From Rhodopseudomonas palustris (lineage in GTDB: Bacteria; Pseudomonadota; Alphaproteobacteria; Rhizobiales; Xanthobacteraceae): 64,000 nucleotides of DNA. The position numbers and the translations under genes were made by a program. Every line of letters starts with the position of its first letter. The first letter of the stretch is position 1. The stretch is taken from assembly GCF_003031265.1 (NCBI RefSeq), contig NZ_CP019966.1, positions 3,844,001-3,908,000 of the forward strand. Direction: 5' to 3'. Positions 37,929-49,826 of this stretch are shown one piece after another. The notes below the pieces were generated by a model. That model worked only from the letters and a program-made list of their open reading frames with translations. It had not been told where the DNA came from and made no database searches.

Positions 37929-38891
37929 TCAGGACACGTCCGGACCGTAGGCCGGAGCCACCATGCCGCCGACCAGGCCGGTGACGGCTTCGGCGTGGCC
38001 GCGCACGGCGCGACGCGCCGGCTCGGCTTCGATCACGCGCCAGGCGCTGCGATCGGCCAACAGAGTGGTCAGAACGGTGTGGTTGAGCTTGTGGCCGCCA
38101 CGCACCGAGCGATAGGCGCCGAGGATCGGCAGGCCGGCGAGCGCGAGGTCGCCGATCGCGTCCAGCGCCTTGTGGCGCGCGCATTCGTCGGAGTAGCGCA
38201 GGCCTTCCGGGTTGAGCAGACGGTCGTCGTCGAACACCACCGAGTTCTCGAACGAGGCGCCGAGCGCGTAACCCATCTTCCACAGCCGGGCGACGTCGTT
38301 CATGCGGCCGAAGGTGCGGGCGCGCGCGACTTCGCGGCGGAAGATCTCCGGCTCGACCGCGAGCGCATATTTCTGCTTGCCGATCTGCGGATTGGAAAAG
38401 TCGATTTCGACTTCGACGCGGAAGCCGGCGGCGTAGGGCCGGAATTCGCCGAAGGATTCGCCGATCGCGGCGGAGACCGGCTTCAGGATCTGAAGGTATT
38501 TGCGGGGAGCGGCCTGCTCGCGGAGGCCGGCCTGGTCGATGGCCGCGACGAACGGGGCGGCGCTGCCGTCCATGATCGGAACTTCGGGGCCGTCGACTTC
38601 GATCGTGGCGTTGTCGATGCCCATGCCGCGCAGCGCGGAGAGAATGTGTTCGGCGGTGGAGACCAGCGGACCGTCGCTGTCGCCGAGGACGGTGGCCAGC
38701 TCGGTGGCGACCACCGACTTGGATGTCGCCTTGATCTCGCGATCGGCGCCATCAAGTCCGGTCCGGACAAAAAGAAAACCCGCATCGATATCTGCGGGTC
38801 CCAACGTCAGAGTCACAGGACGGCCCGAATGAACACCTACGCCCGTCACCGTGGCTTGCGAACGCAGCGTGGTTTGCCGGCTGAACTTCAT
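37929..38891 (-). CDS. lpxC: UDP-3-O-acyl-N-acetylglucosamine deacetylase
   Basis: Zinc enzyme for the committed step of lipid A synthesis. 320 residues from the ATG at 38891 (MKFSRQTTLRSQATVTG). Expected zinc ligands are His82 in STAEHILSAL and His240/Asp244 in ARHKALDAIGDL. The catalytic His lies in RGGHKLNHTVL (about 267-271). The conserved PEVPIMDGSAAPF is present. It follows ftsZ at the end of the dcw cluster, as in many proteobacteria. The start is preferred over an extended form (38984) because it matches the family N-terminus. Confidence 0.97.
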   Translation of the reverse strand: MKFSRQTTLRSQATVTGVGVHSGRPVTLTLGPADIDAGFLFVRTGLDGADREIKATSKSVVATELATVLGDSDGPLVSTAEHILSALRGMGIDNATIEVDGPEVPIMDGSAAPFVAAIDQAGLREQAAPRKYLQILKPVSAAIGESFGEFRPYAAGFRVEVEIDFSNPQIGKQKYALAVEPEIFRREVARARTFGRMNDVARLWKMGYALGASFENSVVFDDDRLLNPEGLRYSDECARHKALDAIGDLALAGLPILGAYRSVRGGHKLNHTVLTTLLADRSAWRVIEAEPARRAVRGHAEAVTGLVGGMVAPAYGPDVS

Positions 38892-39176
38892 AAATAAAGT
38901 GTCCCACTGACGCAGTGCGGAGATCGTTCCGGTCCTGTCGGCCGGGCGACTCGCTCTAGGCGTCCCCAAGTCCGTATTGACCATAGCACTGCCCCAAATC
39001 GCGCCAACTCACGCTTTTTTACGGATTGTTACCCCAAACCCGCCGCATTACCGCCGCCTGTCGATCGAATTCGACATCAATCGTGATCGGCGCGATTTCG
39101 TTTCAGTTCCGCCTAAAGTCGTAAACTCACGATTTTTCAGTGACTTAGATTCTGAAGGCCGGAATACCGGCTTGCC
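38892..39176. other. lpxC leader/promoter region
   Basis: 285 bases between lpxC and the ftsZ terminator, AT-richer than its surroundings with TTTTT runs and the stretch GTAAACTCACGATTTTTCAG. No ORF is credible. Because a terminator precedes it, lpxC probably has its own promoter here. Confidence 0.55.
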
Positions 39177-39210
39177 ACAAAAAAGGGCCCCGGCGGATCG
39201 CCGAGGCCCT
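39177..39210 (-). terminator. Rho-independent terminator after ftsZ
   Basis: In the minus direction, AGGGCCTCGGCG and CGCCGGGGCCCT pair (11 of 12) around a 3-base loop, followed by TTTTTT. It lies 28 bases after the ftsZ stop and should separate ftsZ from lpxC. Confidence 0.9.
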
Positions 39211-39237
39211 GAGCTTGGTCAGATTTCAGACATTGTT

Positions 39238-41016
39238 TCAGGTCGCCTGTCGCCGGAGAAAGGCGGGGATATCCAGATGGTCGTCGCCCTGTGGCGCGGG
39301 GGCCACAGGCGCCGGGCGGCCGTGCATGTCGAGACCCTGGGGAGCCGGACGCTTGGCGTACTCGGACACCGGCTCCTTACCCATCTGATCGGCGACGCTG
39401 CGCTGCGGCCGGCGCTCCGGCAGCGGCGGCATCTGCGGACCGCCATTGCGGGCGACCTGCGGCGCTTCAGCCGGCTCGTCGTCGCGGCGGCCGAGGCCGT
39501 TGGCGAGGCGCTGCAGCAGCGACAGCCGATTCTTCTGCGGATGATCCTCTTCGCCATCGCCGCGGGCCTGGCGGATTTCGTTCTGGGCCGGCACCGGCAG
39601 TTCGTCGAAGCGCGGCATCCGCGGCGGGCGCATCGCGGCACGGTCGGCGGCCGGCGGCACGAAGGCTTCCGGCGCCAGCGGCTCTTCGGACACGGCGCGC
39701 GACTGTTCCGGATCCGGGAACAGCGACGGCTTCTGCGGGATCGGGCGGACCGTGACGTCGCCATAGGACGCCGGCTGCACCGGGGCTTCCTGCGGCATCG
39801 GCTCGTTGCCGACGGCGGCGGCGATCGCGGCGAGCGCGGCGCGCTCGACATTGGCGGCCTGGCGCGGAGACGAGTCGACGACAGCGGCGGCCGGAGCAGC
39901 GGCGGCCTGGGCGGCGCGCATCGCAGCAGCTTCGGCAATCCGCTGATTGTCGGCCCGCAGCTTGGCTGTCAGCTCAGCCAAGCGGCTATCGTTTCCCACC
40001 GCACTCGCGGCGGCGGCCGCCGCCGGGGTGCCGGCATTGCGCGACAGCTGCGCCTGCTCGATGCCGGTGGCGACCACCGACACGCGGATGATGCCATCGA
40101 GGCTCTCGTCGAAGGTGGCGCCGACGATGATGTTGGCGTCCTGATCGACTTCCTCGCGGATGCGGGTGGCGGCTTCGTCGACTTCGAACAGCGTCAGGTC
40201 CTTGCCGCCGGTGATCGAGATCAAGAGGCCGCGGGCGCCCTTCATCGAGGAATCGTCGATCAGCGGATTGGCGATCGCGGCTTCGGCGGCGGTCAGCGCG
40301 CGCTTCTCGCCGGTGGCTTCGCCGGTGCCCATCATCGCCTTGCCCATCTCGCGCATCACGGCGCGGACGTCGGCGAAGTCGAGGTTGATCAGGCCTTCCT
40401 TGACCATCAGGTCGGTGATGCAGGCGACGCCCGAATACAGCACCTGGTCGGCCATCGCGAACGCGTCGGCGAAGGTGGTCTTCTCGTTGGCCACCCGGAA
40501 CAGGTTCTGGTTCGGGATGATCAGCAGGGTGTCGACGACTTTATGCAGCTCGGTGATGCCGGTCTCGGCGGTGCGCATCCGGCGCGCGCCTTCGAAGTGG
40601 AACGGCTTGGTCACCACACCGACAGTCAGTATACCCATCTCGCGCGCGGCTTTGGCGATCACCGGCGCGGCGCCGGTGCCGGTGCCGCCGCCCATGCCGG
40701 CGGTGACGAAAACCATGTTCGCGCCCGAGAGGTGGTCGCGGATTTCGTCGATGACTTCCTGCGCGGCGGCCGAGCCGACGTCCGGCTGCGAGCCGGCGCC
40801 GAGACCCTGGGTGACCTGAGTGCCCATCTGGATCAGCCGCTGGGCCTTCGACATCGTCAACGCCTGCGCGTCGGTGTTGGCGACCACAAAGTCCACGCCA
40901 TCCAGTCCGGCCGTGATCATGTTGTTGACCGCGTTGCCGCCGGCGCCACCGACGCCGAACACGGTGATCCGGGGCCGCAGCTCGCGAATATCCGGGACAT
41001 TGAGATTGATGGTCAT
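39238..41016 (-). CDS. ftsZ: Cell division protein FtsZ
   Basis: Tubulin-like GTPase that forms the division ring. 592 residues from the ATG at 41016 ([10 protein letters not shown]). The GTP signature [10 protein letters not shown] is at about 109-118 and the T7 catalytic loop NLDFADV at 211-217. After the core, a very long Ala/Pro/Arg-rich linker runs for about 250 residues. It ends in the conserved C-terminal peptide [14 protein letters not shown], which binds FtsA and other partners. E. coli FtsZ is 383 residues, so the linker is far longer here, a known feature of Rhizobiales. A strong terminator follows. Confidence 0.98.
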   Translation of the reverse strand: MTINLNVPDIRELRPRITVFGVGGAGGNAVNNMITAGLDGVDFVVANTDAQALTMSKAQRLIQMGTQVTQGLGAGSQPDVGSAAAQEVIDEIRDHLSGANMVFVTAGMGGGTGTGAAPVIAKAAREMGILTVGVVTKPFHFEGARRMRTAETGITELHKVVDTLLIIPNQNLFRVANEKTTFADAFAMADQVLYSGVACITDLMVKEGLINLDFADVRAVMREMGKAMMGTGEATGEKRALTAAEAAIANPLIDDSSMKGARGLLISITGGKDLTLFEVDEAATRIREEVDQDANIIVGATFDESLDGIIRVSVVATGIEQAQLSRNAGTPAAAAAASAVGNDSRLAELTAKLRADNQRIAEAAAMRAAQAAAAPAAAVVDSSPRQAANVERAALAAIAAAVGNEPMPQEAPVQPASYGDVTVRPIPQKPSLFPDPEQSRAVSEEPLAPEAFVPPAADRAAMRPPRMPRFDELPVPAQNEIRQARGDGEEDHPQKNRLSLLQRLANGLGRRDDEPAEAPQVARNGGPQMPPLPERRPQRSVADQMGKEPVSEYAKRPAPQGLDMHGRPAPVAPAPQGDDHLDIPAFLRRQAT

Positions 41017-41109
41017 GGTTGCCTCTCGATTACGCGCGCGTTGGTTCGTGAAGTCCCCGGCAAATGGCCTGGGCAATCTGTGAAAGCGGAAGGGGGCGGA
41101 AAAGAGTCA

Positions 41110-42432
41110 TCAGAAGCCCTCGCGCAGCCAGCGGCCGACTTTGCCGAAGTAACCGGCATGGGCGTCGGCCCGGATGTGGCGGGTGTGGCGAGGTTCGATG
41201 TGCTCGAGGTGAGCGAACTGCGGATAGACCAAAAGACCGGTCGGCACCGCGAACGAGCCGCTCTTGGCTTCGTTCGGCAGACGGCCGACGCCGAGCGGAC
41301 GGCCGACACGGACCGAGCGGCCGAGAATCCGCGTGGCGAGCTCGGGCACGCCGGTGAGCTGCGACGCACCGCCGCTCAGCACCACACGCGCCCGGGGCTC
41401 TGCCGCAAACGGCGACTCCGCCAGCCGGTCCCTGACCATCTCAAAAATCTCCTCGGCCCGATGCCGGATGATGTTCGCGATCGTGGCGCGGGAGATCACT
41501 TGCGGGCTATCCCGCTCGTCCCCGGCGGCCGGGATCGACATCAACTCGCGCGCATCGGAACCGCCAGTTAGCACCGTGCCATATAACGTCTTGATTCGCT
41601 CGGCATCCGCAATGCACGCACCGAGTCCACGGGCGAGATCCATCGTGATGTGATGCCCGCCGACCGCAAATCCGCTGGCATGGACGAAGCGACCGCCGGA
41701 ATAGATCGCGATCGTCGTGGTACCAGCCCCCATTTCGATCAGCGCGGCGCCGAGATCGACCTCGTCGTCGGTCAGCATCGACAGCCCGGCGACATACGGG
41801 CTCGCCGCCATCGCTTCGACGTTGAGGTGGCAGCGTTCGACCGCGAGCATCAGGTTCTTGGCGACGGTGGCGTCGGTGGTGACGACGTTCATGTCGACGC
41901 CGAACTGACGCGCCACCATGCCGCGCGGATCTCGGATGCCCTTGACGCCGTCGAGCGTGTAGCCGACCGGCAGCGCGTGCAGCACAGCGCGGCCGATGCC
42001 GGTAGCGTGGTGCATGCCGGTCGAGGTGACGCGGCTGATGTCTTCGGCGGTGACGGCGCCGCCCTTGATGTCGGAGGTGGCTTCGATCAGCTGGCCCTGC
42101 AGCCGGCCGGCGGAGACCGACAGCAGCACCGACTCCACCCGCACCTTGGCCATCCGCTCGGCCAGCGCCACGGCGTGGCGGATCGCCTTCTCGCATTCGG
42201 CCATGTCGACGACCGCGCCCGCCTTGACGCCACGCGACTGGATCTGGCTGTAGCCGACGAGTTCGATCGAATGGGTGCGGCCGCGCAGCGCCTCTTGCGG
42301 CGGGCACGGCTTCAGCCGCGCGATCATGCAGGCGATCTTGCTGGTGCCGATATCGAGCGATGCCACCATCGCGGTGCGATGCGGCGCAATCGGCCGTGTC
42401 TTCGGCGTTTGGGTACGATCGAAGACGGTCAC
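41110..42432 (-). CDS. ftsA: Cell division protein FtsA
   Basis: Actin-like ATPase that anchors FtsZ to the membrane. 440 residues. The first phosphate-binding motif is ASLDIGTSKIACMIARL; the second region is ALIEMGAGTTTIAIYSGGRF, and RVVLSGGASQLTGVPELA is the adenosine-binding motif. The C-terminus (GKVGRWLREGF) forms the short amphipathic membrane-targeting helix. Its start overlaps the ftsQ stop by 4 bases (ATGA), and ftsZ follows after about 93 bases. Confidence 0.97.
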   Translation of the reverse strand: MTVFDRTQTPKTRPIAPHRTAMVASLDIGTSKIACMIARLKPCPPQEALRGRTHSIELVGYSQIQSRGVKAGAVVDMAECEKAIRHAVALAERMAKVRVESVLLSVSAGRLQGQLIEATSDIKGGAVTAEDISRVTSTGMHHATGIGRAVLHALPVGYTLDGVKGIRDPRGMVARQFGVDMNVVTTDATVAKNLMLAVERCHLNVEAMAASPYVAGLSMLTDDEVDLGAALIEMGAGTTTIAIYSGGRFVHASGFAVGGHHITMDLARGLGACIADAERIKTLYGTVLTGGSDARELMSIPAAGDERDSPQVISRATIANIIRHRAEEIFEMVRDRLAESPFAAEPRARVVLSGGASQLTGVPELATRILGRSVRVGRPLGVGRLPNEAKSGSFAVPTGLLVYPQFAHLEHIEPRHTRHIRADAHAGYFGKVGRWLREGF

Positions 42433-43418
42433 GCGTCACCAGCCTTCTTTTTGGACTTCTTGTCCTTGCTGAACAGCTCTTCGCGCGCCTTGAAGGCGGC
42501 GTCCGACAGCCGCACCGTCAGACGGTCCGGCAGCCGCATATCGATCGCAGTGATGTCGCGCGAGAACAGCTTGTCGTCCTGATCGAGCTGGCTGAGCATC
42601 GTCAGCGCGTTGCCGACGTCGTGCTCGGGCATGCGAATGACGAGACCGCTGGTGAGCCAGACGTTCCAGCGCCGTTCGCCGACCAGGGCGACGGCGCGGG
42701 TCTGCGACCACACCTGCGGATAGCGCTTCAACAGCGCGATGAAATCCTTGGCTCGTTCGCCGGCGCCCTTCCCGACCACCAGCGGCAGCGACAGGAAGCG
42801 GCGCGCCACATATGGCTCGAGCACCGCGCCGTCATCGGCGATCACCGACATATGTCCGTCGAGCTGCCAACGCGCGAATGCGGTGCGCTCGACGATGTCG
42901 ATCTGCAATTCGCCCGGATAGAACTTCAGCACGGTGGCGTCGGCGATCCACGGGTTCGCCTTCAGCTTGTCGCGCACCGCGGCAGCATCGAGAAACAGCA
43001 GCGACGACCGGCCGGTGATGCCACCGATCGCCAGGATCTCGTCCTGGGTGAGCTGCTTGCGGCCGGCGATTGCGACCTGCTTGATGCGGAAGCCAGCGAG
43101 ATTGGCGGCGCCGTTGCGGGTGTCGTCCAGTGCCTGAACGAACTCGTCGACATGACCGCCCTTGACGATGCCCATGCCGGCACTGCCCAGCAGGATCAGC
43201 GCGGTGAAGGCGACGCCGACGCGGCGCGGCAGCCAGCGCTCCAGCACGGCGATCACACCGCGCGACGGCTCGGGACGCACCAAACGTTGCGGCCGCGCCT
43301 GCTTCTTGCGCGAACGGCGTTCGCGCAGCAGCGCAGCCACCGCGTGGGCGACCGCCTTCAGGTCAGACTGAAGCCTCGACAGTCTTGACGACCGGGCGAG
43401 GCGCCCTCCACCGTCCAT
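42429..43418 (-). CDS. ftsQ: Cell division protein FtsQ
   Basis: Bitopic division protein that links the ring to the septal synthase complex. 329 residues. A cytoplasmic basic N-terminus (ERRSRKKQARPQRL) is followed by one transmembrane helix (VGVAFTALILLGSAGMGIV). The POTRA domain starts at FRIKQVAIAGRKQLTQDEIL. The FtsQ domain follows through ERTAFARWQLDG and the Lys-rich C-terminus (KDKKSKKKAGDA). It overlaps ftsA by 4 bases. Confidence 0.93.
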   Translation of the reverse strand: MDGGGRLARSSRLSRLQSDLKAVAHAVAALLRERRSRKKQARPQRLVRPEPSRGVIAVLERWLPRRVGVAFTALILLGSAGMGIVKGGHVDEFVQALDDTRNGAANLAGFRIKQVAIAGRKQLTQDEILAIGGITGRSSLLFLDAAAVRDKLKANPWIADATVLKFYPGELQIDIVERTAFARWQLDGHMSVIADDGAVLEPYVARRFLSLPLVVGKGAGERAKDFIALLKRYPQVWSQTRAVALVGERRWNVWLTSGLVIRMPEHDVGNALTMLSQLDQDDKLFSRDITAIDMRLPDRLTVRLSDAAFKAREELFSKDKKSKKKAGDA

Positions 43419-43735
43419 TGCAAAAGCTCGTTACACGTTGCGCCCGCGCCTACTCCGGGCAATGGCGCAGGTGACGTCTCGGTGGTTCCGGACCAGCCCT
43501 GCGGGCCGGACCGTCTGCCAGAAATGCAAACCGAAACGGATAAAGAGCTCCGCCCGGCTTACGCCACGACAGCCGAGCGCCAGGATGCGCCGCCAGCGTT
43601 AACCTTCGGCCCTCCTGGTAAACAAATCGTAAAGCAGGCCTGCTCAGACCCGAATTTGTTGCGTCCGGAGAAGGATTTGCGGCGAAAACGCGACTTTCCG
43701 CCAAGGCCTCCGGATGGAACCCGGAGGCGTCCCGG
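43419..43735. other. Intergenic region between ddl and ftsQ
   Basis: 317 bases with no convincing ORF inside an otherwise compact cluster. The half nearer ddl is AT-richer (GGTAAACAAATCGTAAAGCA and following). A separate promoter for ftsQAZ may lie here; I could not identify a CtrA site of the full TTAA-N7-TTAA form. Confidence 0.5.
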
Positions 43736-44725
43736 TCAGCTCCGCACGGTGCGCTCGGCCAGCGCGATCTGTCCGTTAAGGAAGTCGACGAAGGGGATTC
43801 CCAGCGCGTTCAACGCCTTGGGATAGAGCGAGGCCTTGGTCAGCCCGGGCAGCGTGTTGGTCTCCAGGAAGATCGGGCCATCCTTGCCCACGATGAAGTC
43901 GGAGCGCGAGTAGCCGCGGCACGACATCACCCGGTGCGCCCGCACGGCATAGTCCATGATGGCCGCCGCAATCTCGGGAGCGAACCGGCCGGGGCAGATC
44001 TCCTGGGTCGATTTGGCAAGATATTTCGCCGTGTAGTCGAAGCCGCCGTCGGCCGGCACGATCTCGATCGGCGGCAGCGCCCGCAGCGAGCCGTCTTCGG
44101 CTTCGAGCACGCCGCAGGTGGCCTCGACGCCGGCGACGAACGGCTCGATCAGATAATCCTCGGTCTTGGCAGCATGGCGCACCGCGACCAGATCCTGCTT
44201 GGCGTTGACGAAGAACAGCCCATAGCTCGAGCCGTCGCAGGCCGGCTTGGCGATCAGCCGGCCGTAGGTTTCGAGCGCCGCCTCGGCATCGGCGAGCGCG
44301 ATCCCGCTCACGGTACGGACACCGGCGATCGACGCGAAGTGCTTGGCGGCGACCTTGTCGAACGCCAGGTGCGACGCCGCCGAACCCGAGCCGGTGAACG
44401 GCACGCGCCGCAGTTCGCACATCGCCTGCAACTCGCCGTTCTCGGCGGCGCCGCCGTGCAGGCCCAGCACCAGCAGCCGCTGGTCGGCAGCGGCGCGGTC
44501 GAGCGCGGTTTCGAGCGGACCGACGTCCTCGCCGTCCGGCACGAACGCCTCTTCGAACGGCCGGGCATGCGCCAGCAACGCTTGCGCCGAAACGGCATGG
44601 ACACGGTCGTCGTCGTTCCAGAACCACAGATCGGCGCCCGGCAACGCGCTGTGCAGCGCCTGCGCCGAGGCGACCGACACCAGCCGCTCTTTGCTGGTGC
44701 CGCCGAACAGAATGGTATGTCGCAT
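43736..44725 (-). CDS. ddl: D-alanine--D-alanine ligase, divergent form
   Basis: ATP-grasp enzyme that makes the D-Ala-D-Ala end of the wall precursor. 329 residues. Family blocks are recognisable but altered: HGGAAENGELQ in place of HGxxGEDGxxQ, KPACDGSSYGLFF in place of KPxxEGSSVGV, and FTGSGSAASHLAFDKVAAK for YTGSGVLASAL. ATP/metal-binding parts DYTAKYLAKSTQEICPG, GYSRSDFIV and LETNTLPGLTKASLYPKAL are well preserved. Its place in the dcw cluster supports Ddl. Substrate preference might differ, for example D-Ala versus another D-residue. Confidence 0.85.
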   Translation of the reverse strand: MRHTILFGGTSKERLVSVASAQALHSALPGADLWFWNDDDRVHAVSAQALLAHARPFEEAFVPDGEDVGPLETALDRAAADQRLLVLGLHGGAAENGELQAMCELRRVPFTGSGSAASHLAFDKVAAKHFASIAGVRTVSGIALADAEAALETYGRLIAKPACDGSSYGLFFVNAKQDLVAVRHAAKTEDYLIEPFVAGVEATCGVLEAEDGSLRALPPIEIVPADGGFDYTAKYLAKSTQEICPGRFAPEIAAAIMDYAVRAHRVMSCRGYSRSDFIVGKDGPIFLETNTLPGLTKASLYPKALNALGIPFVDFLNGQIALAERTVRS

Positions 44726-44834
44726 CGGTCGATCCGCCGCGCGGTCCCTGTTGAAGTCGAAGAAAAGCTGCTGCGTCCCGCGGACCCGGCGCGCGGCGTC
44801 ATTTTGCCGATTTGGCCGATTCGGAGAAGCGGCG

Positions 44835-46163
44835 TTACGGCGGCGCGGCTGCGCGCCGCAGGGAGGCGAAGCCCCACAGCAGCAGCACGACCAGCGCCGG
44901 CGTGGTCAAGCCGACCACCCGCAGCGGCTGCCACACTCCGCCTTCGGTCGCGATCATGCCGAGCCACATCACGCCCGACCAGGCGATCAGCGCCGGCACC
45001 AGGCACACCCGCCCTCGCCGCCGCCAGACTTCGAGCTGCACCAACGCGACCAAGGGCGCGGCAAACGCCACGTAGTTCGGCTGCGACACCGACAGCATCA
45101 CCGGCAGCGCCGCACAGAGCAGCGCGCCGCCGATCAGCAGCGACGGACCGAGCGGCGGCTGCGGGCCATTCAGCCGCCAGAACTGGCCATGGCCGAGCCA
45201 CACCAGCGCCCCGATCACCACCGCATCGAACGCAAGCTGGCCGATGGTGGCGAAGCGCGGCAGGGTGTCGGTCTCGGGCAGACCGCCGGCGGCGATCCGC
45301 GCCAGCATGGCGCCGATGCTGAGCATGTCGTAGGACGTGAAGGTGATCTCGTCGGCGATCTTCGGATTGGGCACACCGGTGAAGATGCCGCTGAGATGCT
45401 CGGTCCACATCGCGCCGTACAGCTTCACCACTTCGGCCGGTCCGAGACACAGCGTCGGCACCACGAACAGAAACACCGCGCTGAAGCCGAAAGTGGCGAG
45501 CACGGTGCGGAGATCGCGGCGCAGCACCGGGAAGATCAGCAGCGCCAGCGGAAACAGCTTGATGGTGAAACCGAGCGCCAGCGCACAGGCCGCAAGGTAG
45601 ATCCGGCCCCGCAAGTACAGCACAAGGAATGCCACCATGGTCAGCAGCACCACGGCGCTCGGCTGGCCGCGGCCGAGTCCGTCGCCGAAGAACGGCAGCA
45701 GCGCCACCACCGGCCCGAGCCGCAGCAGCCACCACGCGCTCCAGCCGGTTTGATCGAGTGACGGCGGCAGCGCACGTTCGAGCCCCCGCGCCCACAGATC
45801 GACGGCGGCCAGCATCGCAAGGGCACTGAAGACGTACCAAGTCGCGACCGACAGCGGCAACGGCAGCGCCCACTCCGGTTTGGGGAAGCCGTCGAGCGGA
45901 TGGGCGAACGGTCCCATCAGCAGCGCGAAGGTCGGTGGGTAGTGATAGGTCCAGCCGTGATGATCGGCGACTTCATACAGCGGATAGCCGGTCCACACCG
46001 CCCACGCCGCACGGAAGAACACCTGCACGTCGCCGAAGCCCTGCACCGCAGAGCGCTTCACCACGACAGGCAGATAGATGCACAGCGCCGCTGCGACAGT
46101 GGCGATCAGCACGATCTCGTACCAGCGAAGCTGTCGCAGGCGCGGCGCAAATTGCGAATGCAA
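44835..46163 (-). CDS. GT87-like polytopic membrane glycosyltransferase (DUF2029)
   Basis: 442 residues with about ten hydrophobic segments, beginning at WYEIVLIATVAAALCIYLPV. The stretch FGDVQVFFRAAWAVWTGYPLYEV then HHGWTYHYPPTFALLM is typical of GT-C family 87 proteins, which use polyprenyl-phosphate sugars; the catalytic Asp would be in the first loop (GDVQVF). ALGFTIKLFPLALL is a second conserved block. Donor and acceptor unknown. It lies between ddl and murB, interrupting the dcw cluster, and is transcribed in the same direction. Confidence 0.8.
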   Translation of the reverse strand: MHSQFAPRLRQLRWYEIVLIATVAAALCIYLPVVVKRSAVQGFGDVQVFFRAAWAVWTGYPLYEVADHHGWTYHYPPTFALLMGPFAHPLDGFPKPEWALPLPLSVATWYVFSALAMLAAVDLWARGLERALPPSLDQTGWSAWWLLRLGPVVALLPFFGDGLGRGQPSAVVLLTMVAFLVLYLRGRIYLAACALALGFTIKLFPLALLIFPVLRRDLRTVLATFGFSAVFLFVVPTLCLGPAEVVKLYGAMWTEHLSGIFTGVPNPKIADEITFTSYDMLSIGAMLARIAAGGLPETDTLPRFATIGQLAFDAVVIGALVWLGHGQFWRLNGPQPPLGPSLLIGGALLCAALPVMLSVSQPNYVAFAAPLVALVQLEVWRRRGRVCLVPALIAWSGVMWLGMIATEGGVWQPLRVVGLTTPALVVLLLWGFASLRRAAAPP

Positions 46164-46391
46164 GGCAGGATGTCTCCTCAGCCGTCGCTGAGCACATGGC
46201 CGCAGCGGTCTGGCGGAACCGTGGCACTAGACCAGCATACGTGCAGGGCAGCCAAAACCCTCGCGCGCCGCCCGTGGACGATGGCGGCGAAAACCGCCAA
46301 AGTCGGACACGTTTGCAGGTGTTGCACCGTGATTCCGGCGGTCCCGCGTCGGTGCAGTTTCGCGCCGTTGCGGGGAAACAAAGAGAAACAG

Positions 46392-47213
46392 ATGATCCGA
46401 GATTGGCTCGACCTTCCGCCGTTTGGAACCTTTGCGACGCTGGCGCTGCTGTACTACGGCGTCGCCGCCGTGCTGATCGTGGTGGTGTTCGTCTCGCCGC
46501 TGCGCGGACCGATCGCGCGATTGCAGGGCGTGGTGGCGCCGTTCTTCTCGTCGGTCGCAGTGCTGTTCGGATTGCTGACCGGCTTCCTCGGCTACGATGT
46601 CGCCGAACGCAATCGACAGGCGTCGCGCGCGGTGCAGACCGAGGCCGGCGAACTGCAGAACGTCTATACGCTCAGCGTTGCCTCGGTGTCGGACATGCAA
46701 GCCATCCGCGTCGCGTTGAAAGCCTATGTGGCGTCGGTGCTCAAGGACGAATGGCCGACGGTGAACGGTTTCGCCGCGCCGCGTACCAGCCTCGCCTACG
46801 ATCAGATGCTGACTGAAATCAGCTCACCGGCGATCACCCGCGATTCCGGCGCGGCGGTGCATGTGGCGCTGCTCAGCTCCGCGGTGCGGGCCGGCACCTC
46901 ACGCAATACCCGGATCAGCCTGTCGATCGATCGCACCAGCGACCTGAAGTGGATCTCCGTACTGCTCCTCGGCGTGATCACCCAAATCGCGATCGCGCTG
47001 GTGCATCTCGATAAGCCGCGTGCGATGTCGGCGGCGCTTTCGGTCTTCGCCACCGGCGCGATCGTCGCACTCGGGCTGATCGCGCTGCAGGAAGATCCAT
47101 TCAGCGGCGTGTTCCAGGTGTCGGCAATCCCGCTCAAGCACGTGCTGTCGCTGCCGGATACGCCCGAACTACCTCCCAACGCGACGCCAGCTCCCTCACC
47201 TCAAAAACCATGA
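46392..47213 (+). CDS. DUF4239 bestrophin-like membrane protein
   Basis: 273 residues from the ATG at 46392. Two hydrophobic segments near the N-terminus (ALLYYGVAAVLIVVVFVSPL and APFFSSVAVLFGLLTGFLGY) and two near the C-terminus (WISVLLLGVITQIAIALVHL and LSVFATGAIVALGLIALQ) flank a soluble middle. EAGELQNVYTLS and the surrounding block match DUF4239 proteins, whose role is unknown. It is the only plus-strand gene within the dcw cluster and is divergent from the GT87-like gene. A Pro-rich C-terminus follows. Confidence 0.8.
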   Translation: MIRDWLDLPPFGTFATLALLYYGVAAVLIVVVFVSPLRGPIARLQGVVAPFFSSVAVLFGLLTGFLGYDVAERNRQASRAVQTEAGELQNVYTLSVASVSDMQAIRVALKAYVASVLKDEWPTVNGFAAPRTSLAYDQMLTEISSPAITRDSGAAVHVALLSSAVRAGTSRNTRISLSIDRTSDLKWISVLLLGVITQIAIALVHLDKPRAMSAALSVFATGAIVALGLIALQEDPFSGVFQVSAIPLKHVLSLPDTPELPPNATPAPSPQKP

Positions 47214-47271
47214 GGTGCGGCACTCGCGTCGCTTTGCAATTCTGCTGAGTTGATCGCGTGCGGCAGCCGGC

Positions 47272-49690
<2,419 letters not shown>

Positions 49691-49826
49691 GGGGAGGGTC
49701 TCTATCGTTGCTGGTCGTGCCCGGATGGTCACGGGCATTTCCGATTCAGGGTCACTTCATGCAAGACGGGGATGGCCGGGACAAGTCCGGCAAATGCGCC
49801 CTTGCGAGGTTTTCGTCCGCCCGGCC

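Noticed and set aside
43450..43704. 84-residue frame between ddl and ftsQ
   Set aside because: No similarity to a known family and no ribosome-binding site; composition looks random.
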